NCBI GenBank assembly: GCA_015680685.1
Contig: MNCI01006902.1
Span: 92,692-156,691 of the forward strand
Length of the DNA: 64,000 nucleotides
From: Gnetum montanum
Taxonomy: Eukaryota; Streptophyta; Gnetopsida; Gnetales; Gnetaceae
Direction: 5' to 3'
Below are positions 45,147-55,655 of this stretch, one piece after another. The notes beneath the pieces are model-generated. The model searched no databases and was not told the DNA's origin. It was given only the letters and a program-made list of their open reading frames with translations. The position numbers and the translations under genes are program-made. The first letter of the stretch is position 1. Each line of letters begins with the position of its first letter.

Positions 45147-47480
45147 GTGGCCAAGAAATATTCATTGTTTCCTTTATTTTCCAACTTGCTGAGAAATTGT
45201 TTTGGAATTTTTAGCAATGACATCCAAATGTTTTCATGTACTTAATATTTGGTACCTTTTTGTAAAATAGTTCATAAGGTAACTTGTCTTTGTTGCTACT
45301 ACTAATAATTCTATTGGTAATGTAGGTTGCCATAGTCATGGACTTGCTCCAATACTTGTTTTGTAATTATGCATTTTAAAGAAGACACCTCATCATGTCA
45401 TGTAAGATTCTATTTTTTTTCTCTACAACTCTATTTGATTGGGACTATATCCACATGCTGTTTGATGGAAAATTATTAATTTTCATTAAAAATTTTCAAT
45501 TTTTTTATTGATAGATTCCTCTCGTCTATTTGTCTAATCTAATGGCCTATATAGTTAGATTCTTGGTGTTGTGTATGATGGTATAAAAATCTCTAAATTT
45601 TCTTATGACTTCATTTTTAGTTCTCATGTTGTATGTCCAAGTAAATTTGAAGTAATCATCCACCTTGAAAAAAAGTAAAATTTTCTTCTCCTATTGATGT
45701 GGTTTGCATGGGACCAATAAAATCAATGTGAAGTAGCTCAAGGGGCTTGTCTTTTCTTTGCATAGCCATGGTATAAGGACTATTTATTTTTTTTCCTTAG
45801 ATGAAAATTTCACATTTCTCCTTTGGAGTTTTTCAGATTTGGAGTGCTATAGCATTTTTTAGGTTTTCATCTTTTCAATGTTATTATATGATGTGTGTCC
45901 CAACATTTTGGATTATATTTTGGCTTCCTCATCATTTATGGATGAGTAATGATTTTCTAAACTCATTTTAATGATAATTTTCCTTGATTTGTCTTCAAAT
46001 TTTAGTACCTGGATTTTTGGAGTTTTTGATTCTTAAACATTATTATTGATGCTAATGATATTTCCTTTCAAGTTAAAATAAGCACAATCTATGCAGTGGA
46101 TTCAATTGTTCTAGGTTTTGATCTTTATAATCTTCTCTTTATTGGGTTTTGTGATGGTACACTATTCATTTTTGTATCTTACATTAATTCCTCTATTGGA
46201 CATTTGTCCTATTGATAGAAATGGATTTGAAAGATTTGAAACATGAAATACTTTAGTTATAGCTATGACCTTATTGTTGGATAGTCTTACAATGCAATCA
46301 CCTACTCATTTTGATGCTGCTAATATTATTGACTTTATAGTTGAAGAGGTACGATTTATGTGAAGCCATGTGATTTCAAAAACCATTGTCTAAAATCCAT
46401 GAAATTTGTTTAATTATTTTACTTGAATTGAAAGCTTTGTAGTTAGTTGGATTATCTTCCTATGTTAAAGTTGAAGTTAACACTTCCTCTTGAATTTTGT
46501 TTTGAAGTTGTAGTGCATCAAAGCTAATTTTGGCCCAACAAGTTTCTACAGTATGTTCTCTTTTCTTAAAAAACTTGCATATTAGAATGGCATTGTAAGA
46601 TTGTGAATTTCTTGATTTTTGATTATTATATCTTTTTATTATAAGGTTCTTCCCCTTGTGTCTCTTGTTGAAGTGTCTATTGTGTTTTGACTATTCTGAA
46701 ATGTCTCGTCTTGAAAGTTGGCTCTATTGAATCTTCCTCTACCTCTGTTGAGTTTCATCTTTCTCTAGTGGTAGCAAATGCTTGATCTTTCTCATTATTA
46801 CATGCTCTTATGCTTTCCAAATTTCTAATTTGTGAGACTAAATTATCTAATGTATATTGTTAAAACTCTTTGTTTTGAAGGAAGTTAATCATCATTTTTT
46901 GATACCTCTAATCATTTTATAGTGCTTCCACAACCTTTTGTACCTTTTGGTAGTGAGAAATATCACATCCTAGTTCACTAATGTGTTTAATGAATTTATA
47001 CATTATTGTAAAAAAATCTTCAATGTCTTCTTCTGTCTTAATTTCAAGTTTATCAAATTATATTCTATATAAAAGTTTCTTGGTGTGTTGATTTTCTAAG
47101 TTTCTAAGGTATGAACATAATCTATTGCATATTTGTTTGGTTGTCTTTAGGAAGCATAAACTACCTGCTATCGTTTTTGATACATTAAAAATGATGATCA
47201 TTCTTGCAAGGGAGTCTTTGCTCTTCCTTTTTTCTTCCTCACAAAAAATCTTTGATCAATTAATTTTTTTCATCTTTTTCTTGTTTACTAGGAGTGATTT
47301 TGAAAAGTATTTCTTTTGGTTCAATTTCCTTCTAGACATCATTTACCTTGAGGAGGTCTTTCATAATGTCTTTTCATAAAATGAAATCTTGGATCCCATT
47401 AAAGATGATAGGAAATTTTGGTATTTCCTTATTGAAAATCATAGTAACACTGTCTCTGATACCAATATTATCATTATTTT
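45147..47480 (-). mobile_element. Ty1/copia relic (E0), gag to integrase, right part of split element
   Basis: In minus-strand order: primer site TGGTATCAGAGAC at 47464-47452; gag with KLEIKTEEDIEDFFTIMYKF and LDNLVSQIRNLESIRACNN; a zinc knuckle CKFFKKREHTVETC (C-x2-C-x4-H-x4-C with the second Cys now Phe) near 46560; then integrase with DKPLELLHIDFIGPMQTTS near 45700, FTFFKVDDYFKFTW and KYMKTFGCHC near 45230. It stops at the E2 insertion and resumes at 23162. Many stops. Confidence 0.85.
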
Positions 47481-47760
47481 GAATTAAATACTAAAATTTT
47501 GATGAGGCTATATAATTAAAACATTGATGATTATTGAATGTTTGAAAGATGAAAATCTAAACTAGTGAGTAGATCTTGATTAAAACTCTTATTGGAGAGT
47601 TAAAATAATGTTACTTAGTACATGTGTTGAGAGCTTGATGAAGATGAGAAAGGTGAAGATTGAAGAGAGCAACCTTCATGAGAACAATGTTTAAGAATTA
47701 CTAAAAATTAAACTTTATGAGAAGATGAAAAGGTGATAGAGTAACAAGATATTGAAAAAA
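47481..47760 (-). repeat. Probable LTR part of the copia relic E0
   Basis: This lies directly on the 5' side of the E0 primer site and is repeated at 49660-49933, as expected for an LTR end. The far end of the LTR was not located. Confidence 0.5.
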
Positions 47761-48271
47761 TTTGTAACCAATTTTTACTGCATTCAATGCCAAGTCTTAC
47801 ATCATTGTATGACCATTTCTTTTATGGAAAGTTATTGCCACTAAATAGAATTTAAAAATAATGATGGATTCAACCAAAATTACTTACCTTTAAAGTTTTT
47901 GGTGCCATGCTTATTTTACCAAATTGTAAATTAGTTGTAATTATAATAAAGAATGTCCTCTCAAATATTCCATTTATTAAGCCATACATCTCCCTTTATC
48001 CTTTTTGAAAACATAAAATTTCCAAGTACTTGCAAGGTTTTGGAGAATTAACAATCATGCTTTGAAGTTGAAACCATGCAAACCTACCTTGACGACTCTA
48101 TCATAGAGGAGAAAATAATACAAATAAGAGTATGGAAAATGAAATCTCTTTGCATTGTGAAAGCTGAGCAAGTGTGAAGCAAAGCTAAGTGATTTAGCAT
48201 GAATCTCTAAAGCCTTGATCCAGGACAATAGAAAATAATTTTTAACTAACACATGTTATGCAATAATTAAT

Positions 48272-48560
48272 AATTAGAAAGAAAATTAAAATTGTTTGCC
48301 ATTAATTTAATCATAGTGCTTACAGCAGTTACTTAGTTTCAAGATTTTCTAACTGCTAAACCTCCTAAATAACACTTGCTTTTTACTCCAACACATGGAA
48401 AATAATGTCTCTCCTTAATAATTAAAAAGAATATTAAAATTGTTTGCCATCAATTTAATCATAGTGCTTATAGCAATTACTTAGTTTCAAGATTTTCTAA
48501 CTGCTAAACCTCCTAAGTAACACTTGTGTTTTACTCCAACATGGAAAATAGTGTCTCTCC
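48272..48560. repeat. Tandem duplication, unit about 148 bp
   Basis: Two copies follow each other, each with AAATTGTTTGCCAT, ACTTAGTTTCAAGATTTTC, CTAACTGCTAAACCTCCTAA and a TTTTACTCCAACA block. They differ by a few substitutions and a small indel. Confidence 0.85.
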
Positions 48561-48611
48561 TTTTCATTCCCGCTCTATAGAAACTTAAGATAGACTAGAA
48601 AATGAAACAAT

Positions 48612-48684
48612 GCTTTCAATGAGAGTCAAACTCATGACCTCTCGCTTACTAAATGGATGCTCTAACCAAGTGAGTTATGAAAGC
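48612..48684 (-). pseudogene. tRNA-Thr(AGU)-like pseudogene
   Basis: On the minus strand 73 bases can fold as a tRNA: acceptor stem GCTTTCA/TGAAAGC (7 pairs), A-box region AACTCACTTGGTTAGAGC, anticodon loop TTAGTAA (anticodon AGT), and T arm ATGAG-TTTGACT-CTCAT (5 pairs). The anticodon stem TCCAT/GCGAG is mispaired and the B box has lost its C (TTTGA for TTCGA). It is a decayed nuclear tRNA gene or a tRNA-derived repeat. Confidence 0.6.
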
Positions 48685-48800
48685 TTAGATTTCATACATC
48701 TATGTCTATTCTTGTCACTTTACCATTTTTCATCTTCATTTTTTTCACTTTAAAAGCATATATAAAGTTGGTCATTCCTATGTACCAATTATATCTATTN

Positions 48801-49021
48801 AAGTGTTACTTAGGAGGTTTAGCAGTTAGAAAATCTTGAAACTAAGTAATTGCTATAAGCACTATGATTAAATTGATGGCAAACAATTTTAATATTCTTT
48901 TTAATTATTAAGGAGAGACATTATTTTCCATGTGTTGGAGTAAAAAGCAAGTGTTATTTAGGAGGTTTAGCAGTTAGAAAATCTTGAAACTAAGTAACTG
49001 CTGTAAGCACTATGATTAAAT
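48801..49021. repeat. Inverted copy of 48309-48530 bounded by single Ns
   Basis: The block between the Ns at 48800 and 49022 is the reverse complement of the tandem duplication about 400 bp upstream. Single Ns exactly at both ends point to a misplaced contig end rather than a real inversion. Confidence 0.8.
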
Positions 49022-49462
49022 NTAAAATTAGCAAAGTCTATTAATTTTTCTATTAAATTTATTATCATGTACCATGAGTCATTAAATTTTTCTTTAAAAG
49101 CATCATCAAACAAGAAAAATTATATCTTTAAAAAAAAGAGAAATTGCACATTAAAAAAAACTACAACAAAAAGGGTTTTTGAGTAGGTGGTGATGTGAGC
49201 TTTGTGATTCATTTTGTTTAACTTTTTCATGTGTGTTGGAAGTCTTTCATGCCTTTAATATCATCGATGCATGCAAAGGAATGATTGTTTTGATGGTAAG
49301 AGGCAAGACAATTCACGGAGAGATGAGACTATGTTATTAATATAATAAGCTTTACAAAACTACGATATTATCTCTTAGTAATAATTAATGCATCAAGTGT
49401 AAAGTGACAAAATCTCTCTCACACACACATGCATGCTATCTACCTATTCACATGAAAATTTT

Positions 49463-49933
49463 TTGTTTGCTAGGGGTGATTTTGAAAAGTATTTCTTTTG
49501 GTTCAATTGCCTTCTAGACATCATTCACCTTGAAGAGGTCTTTCATCATGTCTTTTCATAAGATGAAATCTTGGATCCCATTAAAGATGATAGGACATTT
49601 TGGTATTTCCTTATTGAAACTCATAGTACCACTGTCTCTAATACTAATATTATTAGTATTTGGAATTAAATACTAAAATTTTGGTGAGATTATATGATTA
49701 AAACATTAATGATTATTTGAATGTTTGAAGGAAGAAAATCTGAACTAGTGAGTAGATCTTGATTAAAACTCTTATTGGAGAGTTGAAATAATGTTAATTA
49801 GTAAATGTGTTCAGAGCTTGATGAAGATGAGAAAGGTGAAGATTGAAGAGAGCAACCTTTGTGAGAACAATGTTTAAGAATCGCTAAAAATTAATCTTTA
49901 CGAGAAGATGAAAAGGTGATAGAGTAACAAGAG
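49463..49933 (-). mobile_element. Second copy of the copia LTR and gag start
   Basis: This is a near copy of 47281-47750, in the same orientation and without the rest of the element. The primer site has decayed (AGTATTAGAGAC). It is a truncated copia copy or a segmental duplication. Confidence 0.8.
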
Positions 49934-49959
49934 AAGATATTGGTTGTCATTAATAATTG

Positions 49960-50640
49960 AACGTTTTTAAAGTTATTGTTACATAAGAATTTTCAACATT
50001 GCTTTCATGTGTTGATACTTTCAACACAAACAATACAAATAGGCTACATGGCTAATGTATAGTGAAGGATAAAGATTATATTTTCCATGAATCCATCCAC
50101 AGTCATCAATCAATCTATGTTGTGTAGTTAAGCATTCAATCTATGTATTATTGCAAATTGTCATGTATTTCTTTTCATGTGAATTTTTTGATTGGCAATG
50201 TGACATTTCTAGAGTTATTACTAAAGAATTTCAACAAAATGCCTTTGAATTGATTCTTCCAATACAAGCTAAGCATGGTGACAAGTTCCAAATCAATGGA
50301 TAAGAAATTGATGAATGAGGAACAGAATGGATAAGCAAGGAATGAATGAATCAATGAAGGTCATTGTAATAGTTGGAAGAGGCTAAATATGAATGAATGG
50401 ATGATTCTATTCTAAGTGTCTATGTATTTTCCAAGAGTGCATTTAAATTTTATATTAATTATCATTGACAAGGAGACATTTCTAAACTTGTCGTTACATA
50501 AGAATTTTTAATGATGCCTTCATGACTTGATTCTTTCAACACAAACTATCCATGATCTATCCATCCACATAGCAACATATTGTTATCAATCTACGTTGTA
50601 TTCCTGCAAGTTGCAATGTATTTGATGTTACATGAAAAAG
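49960..50640 (+). repeat. Tandem repeat array, family also at 57960-59060
   Basis: Units of about 275-295 bp share blocks such as ATAAGAATTT, TGATTCTTTCAACACAAACT, ATGGATAAGAAAT, AATGAATGAATCAATGAAGG and TCTATTCTAAGTGTCTATG. About two and a half units are present. No coding was seen. Confidence 0.7.
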
Positions 50641-51197
50641 CAATTACATAAATGACCTTTGCATTTACGTTGTACTGGCAAATGATGACCAATTCATTCA
50701 CCACTAGTGGATTAGAATTTATTTTTAAGGAGAAGTCACTAATTTTGAAAGTGATTTATCCAATTTTGCAAAGCCACTCTTCCGAACTTTGATTTATTTA
50801 TTGGCATTCTTAAAAGCCCACATGCAAGAATTTTTTGCTAACGAAGCCCATTCATTCATTCATTCATTTTGGCCAAGAGGCCAACTTGTCTCATAGGATA
50901 GGGGGGGAGGGGGGAGTGGATTTGTCACCCTCCAAGTAACGCCCTTCACATCATGCGCCACGTAAGATCTCACAAAATGGGAAAAAACATGAATCGAAGA
51001 GCCACCCCTTTTCGTATTCCCGTTACGCAGAATGTGAACCAAAGAGCCATAGCTTTTCGTATTCCTGTTGCACACATAAAAAGGCCAAACGCAACCAAAT
51101 GTAGAATGGGAATGGGAATGGGAATGAGAATTCCATTTCCATTTTGTCTCTGTCTCCATCTGCAACTACTACTGCAGGTTGCCTAACCCAACTGAAC
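50641..51197. other. Spacer before the subtilase relic
   Basis: No gene was recognised. It has an ATTC run (50853-50868), a G-rich run GGGGGGGAGGGGGGAG near 50900 that could form a quadruplex, and GGGAAT repeats at about 51108-51127. Confidence 0.5.
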
Positions 51198-51960
51198 CAG
51201 GTTTGATGATGCCAGCTTTGGAGCTCTACTAGAGCACTGAAAAGGTACCTACGATGGTGGCCCATGCTTCAACTGCAATAACAAGCTCATCGGCATGTGC
51301 TTCTTCAACTAAGGCAGTAATAAGGTAGTAGGCCAGTTGGCCCTTACTGCATCCTCGCTCAACATCGAGGCCCACGACATGCACACATCATCAATAATCA
51401 CTGGCAACGTTGTGGTCGACGTCAGCATGCTCGGCTATGCCAACCACACTACCCGTGGCATGGCTTGGCTTGCATGGATCACCATCTACAAGGTCTGGTG
51501 GGACTATGGCTACTTTAGCTCCAACATCCTTGTGGCCATGGATGCCACTCTGTTTGATGGCATTGACATGCTTTCGCTCTCACTTGGTGATAACTCGTAG
51601 CAGTACTACACCAGCAACATCACCATCGACACCTTCACCACTGCAGTCCACTACCATGTCTTTATCGCTTGCTCAACTAGAAACTCCAGACAAAGCGCTG
51701 ACATCGCCTCAAATCTTGTGCCCTAGATCATGAATATCATTGTTAGAGCCCTTGACCATGACTTCTCGGTCATCACGGTTCTTGTCGATGGCAGCGAGTA
51801 TGCTGGAATCTCACTATACTCTAGGGAACTGCTACTAGAAGATCCAAATCTCACACTCATCTATGATGGAAACACCAGCCCAGATGGTGACAGAAATGCA
51901 AACTTCTACACCTGTGGTAGCTTGGACCCCAGAGGTAGAGGAGGTGTGAATCATAATACA
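51198..51960 (+). pseudogene. Plant subtilisin-like protease (subtilase) relic
   Basis: The frame reads TRFDDASFGALLEH-stop-KGTYDG, FNCNNKLIGMCFF, then AHDMHTSSIITGNVVVDVSM, GYANHTTRGMAWLAWITIYK, FSSNILVAMDATLFDGIDML and SLSLGDNS. These match plant subtilases from the segment before the catalytic His (RDxDGHGTHTSSTAAGN) through GMAxxARIAVYK and ADGVDVLSLSLG. The catalytic HGTH is AHDMH-like here, with the region mutated; the Asp domain and the catalytic Ser end are missing. Stops include W-to-stop and W/Q-to-TAG changes. The sequence is intronless, as many subtilase genes are. It breaks off at GSLDPRG near 51945 and related sequence resumes at 52945. Confidence 0.8.
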
Positions 51961-52944
51961 ATTTTTGTTATAATAGCTAAAAGATCTCTTCATTTAGGTT
52001 TCTTTCTTTTTTTTTTGACAAAATTTATATATGAATTAGGCTAATATGTTTCTTGAGAAGCTTTGTTTGAATGTATGTTTAAAGCATAAAATTTTTTAGG
52101 TAGGGGAAGGATGAGGGGTAAAGCCAGAGACATTTGAGGAAGGACAATAATGGCTATAGTTGAAGTTGCAGCCTGAAGGGAAGGGTCTTCTAAAGTTTCT
52201 GTGTCAACAATAGCCTTTGGTTATTGAAATCTCTTTCTAGAAACAAACTTTCTGCCTATCTTTTTATGTGTGTTTTTGTTAATTTTTTATAGTGAATTGT
52301 AATGTGTTGAACATTACATTTTGATGATTTTTTGCAATTTTCATAATTTCACTTCAAGCTAAGCTCTTCTGTCATCAGTACTTAGCATGCTTTCCTATAC
52401 ATTTGCATTTCCAATGCAAAAACATTTCAAAGTTTGGTTCTGTTTTTTTTTCAATGCTTTCTAGAGTGGCAAGAAATTCTAAAATTATAATTTTCTACTA
52501 CTATCTTGAGTAATCTTCTTTTGCTATACCCTTTTTCAATGTAAAGGAACATCTGTAAGTTCATGTTCTCTTTATCTCTTTGTATATTTTGTGTAGGTTT
52601 TATCATTTCTATGGTTGTGCTTTGAAATTCAACAATTACCATGGAGTAGATGCGTTTAGTTGTTACAATTGTGATTGCTTTTTCGTTTGCAATATGCATT
52701 TTAATAAAATGCAAAAGTGTTAGCATTTTTGGTAGCACATGAAAATTATTAGCCAATTTGAGATGTCGGCTTGACTTTGGTCATGATTTTAACAATTTTT
52801 CCTACTTATTGGAAGGACTTAAAGAGTTCAAATTTGATAATTTCTTCTTATCTTCTCGCATGCAGTGAGGCATTTTCTTTATGTACATATTCTTTGATTA
52901 ATGGAATCTAATGGATGATATGGTTGTTAACCTGGTAAATTTTA
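51961..52944. other. AT-rich insert between subtilase fragments
   Basis: About 1 kb with no recognised coding separates two subtilase pieces. The piece NANFYTCGSLDPRG before it and NENFCTSGSLNLGK after it are versions of the same protein segment, so this is either an insertion with local duplication or the join of two relics. Confidence 0.45.
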
Positions 52945-53085
52945 AAAACGAGAACTTTTGCACCTCTGGTAGCCTAAACCTCGGGAAGATCTCTAGCAAG
53001 ATCATGCTGTGATGATCCTAGCCAATGCCAAGGAAAACAACGACGAGCTCTCCACCGACGCACATGTCTTATTATAATCATAAAT
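52945..53085 (+). pseudogene. Subtilase relic, second fragment
   Basis: The frame reads NENFCTSGSLNLGKISSKIM and, one frame shifted, MILANAKENNDELSTDAHVL. In plant subtilases this is the PA-domain region (GSLDPxxVxGKIVLC, then GMILANxxxxGDELxADAHxLPA). A frameshift lies between the two parts. Confidence 0.75.
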
Positions 53086-53170
53086 AACCAATTATTTATA
53101 AATCTTCCCTAGCCAAAGAGTCATTACAAGGGAGCCAATGATTATATTTATCTCAGTTATTTATAATCTC

Positions 53171-53473
53171 NNNNNNNNNNNNNNNNNNNNNNNNNNNNNN
53201 NNNNNNNNNNNNNNNNNNNNNNNNNNNNNNNNNNNNNNNNNNNNNNNNNNNNNNNNNNNNNNNNNNNNNNNNNNNNNNNNNNNNNNNNNNNNNNNNNNNN
53301 NNNNNNNNNNNNNNNNNNNNNNNNNNNNNNNNNNNNNNNNNNNNNNNNNNNNNNNNNNNNNNNNNNNNNNNNNNNNNNNNNNNNNNNNNNNNNNNNNNNN
53401 NNNNNNNNNNNNNNNNNNNNNNNNNNNNNNNNNNNNNNNNNNNNNNNNNNNNNNNNNNNNNNNNNNNNNNNNN
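53171..53473. other. Assembly gap (303 N)
   Basis: A run of undetermined bases in AT-rich sequence. Open frames crossing it are artefacts. Confidence 1.
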
Positions 53474-53870
53474 AGATATAATCATTATGGGTTAGCATTA
53501 TGAATGAATAAATAATATCTCTAACATTATGGATTATGAGTAATATTTCATCATATCTTGGCTTTATTTATTATGAAATGTTTACCGTTCGAATGAATCT
53601 TATAATCCATAATATCTCAAATTATAATTATGGATTATTGCTCTAATTATAATAATCTCATAACATTTATTGGATTCGACAATAATTATAATATAATAAT
53701 TATGAATGAGGTGTTAGCATTATTCATATCTTGTTTATTATAACAATAATGTCAATATACAAAATCCCATGATATAATAATAACATTATTCATGCATTTG
53801 TAACGTGATTTTTTATATCTCCACGAACGAATATGCATTACAAATATATGTTGTAGTGCCAATTTAGTTT

Positions 53871-54125
53871 GATCTCTTCGTATTCCCTCACATGCATGCG
53901 CCACATGCATGGGAGCTAAAGAATCAGTGTAGGGGAGTTGAATCTCTACTCGATTAATGTCCCCTAATCTTTGAGCTTCCCATTCATATCTTTGTATTCC
54001 TTCACATGCATGCACCACATGCAAGGGAGCCAAAGAGTTACTGCAGGAGAGCCGAATCTCTATTCAATTGATGCCCCCTAACCCTTGGGCTCCCCATTCA
54101 TCTCTTCGTATTCCCTCATGTGTAG
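53871..54125. repeat. 114-bp tandem repeat, about 2.2 copies
   Basis: The marker CTTCGTATTCCCTCA recurs at 53876, 53990 and 54104, each followed by CATGCATGCGCCACATGCA-like text and ending CCCCATTCAT. Copies differ by about 15 percent. The surrounding 53474-54330 is AT-rich, with TTATTATTAT runs. Confidence 0.8.
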
Positions 54126-54339
54126 GGCCCGACATGGGTAATAATGAATATTTATTATTATAAATGGTGGATAATATTGAATATTTATTATTATTATTAA
54201 TGGTGATGATTACAATTACAGTAATAATGAATATTTATTATTATTATAAATGGTGACGATTATGGTTACAGTGACGGTTACGATCATGGCAACGGTTAAG
54301 ATGATGACGATTACGGTGTGATGCAGTATTTAAAAATAT

Positions 54340-54990
54340 TGAACTTAGGCATCATGTTACATGCTTAAGAGGTGCAATATTGGAATTCATGCATTTTTAG
54401 AAACATGGATCCTGTTGCTATTAGTCCCAATAGAGAATATGAAGAACACTCTCTTCAAGATTAGCAACAACAACCATCTATTGCAACAAGTAGTGCAACA
54501 ACTATCTATTGCAATAAGTAATGCAATCTTTGCTTATATGTGAAGGTGCAAGGGTAATGCTTACAGTTAACCTTTGGCCTGAAGTAGGATTGGTGAATGG
54601 TGCACTTGGCATGTTTCACAATATTATGTATCCTTAAGGTAAATAGTCACTTGCATTACCATTATACATTATTGTTGATTTTGACTCCTACATTGGATGT
54701 GCCTTTGATAATGGTAATCCCCATCATGTGCCAATTGTACCTGTGGTCTGAGGAGCATCTCGTCAATCACCATTACGGTTGGCATGAGTCATGATTATTC
54801 ATAAATCTCAAGGAATAACACTAGATAAGGCTACTATTAACGTTTGTTGCACTATTTGGAGTCAAGACCATTGATTCTTTAAAGATTCATCCTTCTTCTC
54901 ATGTGCAAAAATACAGAAAGATTTCAGATGCTAAACATCTCCAAAGTAGAATTACACAAGAATTTCATTTTGCTTAGTTGGAGAATTAGG
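54340..54990 (+). pseudogene. PIF1-like helicase relic (Helitron or PIF1 family)
   Basis: The frame has GARVMLTVNLWPEVGLVNGA, LGMFHNIMYP, then, shifted, VDFDSYIGCAFDN, and VMIIHKSQGITLDKATINV. These match the C-terminal part of PIF1 helicases (GxxVMLxxNLxxxxGLVNGxxG, then TIHKSQGxTLDxaxvd, the last conserved helicase motif). Walker motifs are absent, so only the end is present. Plant genomes hold many such copies from Helitron transposons; no Helitron end (CTRR with hairpin) was identified here. Confidence 0.75.
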
Positions 54991-55232
54991 CATATTTAGT
55001 TCACACTTATCATTGTATTTTTTCTTGTGCTCAATCCTATTATACAACTCTGTAATGTTTGTTGCAATAATTGTGCAATGTATTCCTTCATCAACATACA
55101 CGAAATATATAAACTTTTATTTTAACCAATTTATGTTTACTGGTATATATTATTTGGAATGCAAATAGTGATGATAACTTAAAAAATAAAAAAAATAATT
55201 AAATTCTACTCATAGGCCACGAAACCGCTCCA

Positions 55233-55655
55233 CTAGCTTAGATATATATATATATATATAAATTGGTCGAGATGATTTAAAAAAATTTGATGTTAACGAA
55301 GCCCGACTATTGAACAAGGTAACAAGATAACTAAAAATAGAATCACTCATCTCTCCTCTGTTTCTTTACCACTTACCCAATTTAGTCTTACCCTCTTGAT
55401 CAAGTTTGCTCTTTCTTTGTTTGTTCATGGCATTCTCTTGTATAAATAATGCTCAAAAATGCCATGAACAAACAAAGAAAGAGCAAACTTGATCAAGAGG
55501 GTAAGACTAAATTGGGTAAGTGGTAGAGAAACAAAGGAGGGATGAGTGATTCCGTTTTTAGTTATCTTGTTACCTCGTCTAGTAGTCAGGCTTTGTTAAC
55601 ATCATTTTTTTAAAAAATCATCTTGGCCAATATATATATATATATAAAAGCTAGC
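55233..55655. mobile_element. Foldback element: near-perfect inverted repeat with about 200-bp arms
   Basis: Arms 55233-55434 and 55458-55655 are reverse complements with few mismatches, separated by about 23 bp. Outer ends are CTAGCTTA and AAAGCTAG with (TA)n inside, so the likely target is TA. No coding. It is a MITE-like foldback, and its transcript would be one long hairpin. Confidence 0.85.
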
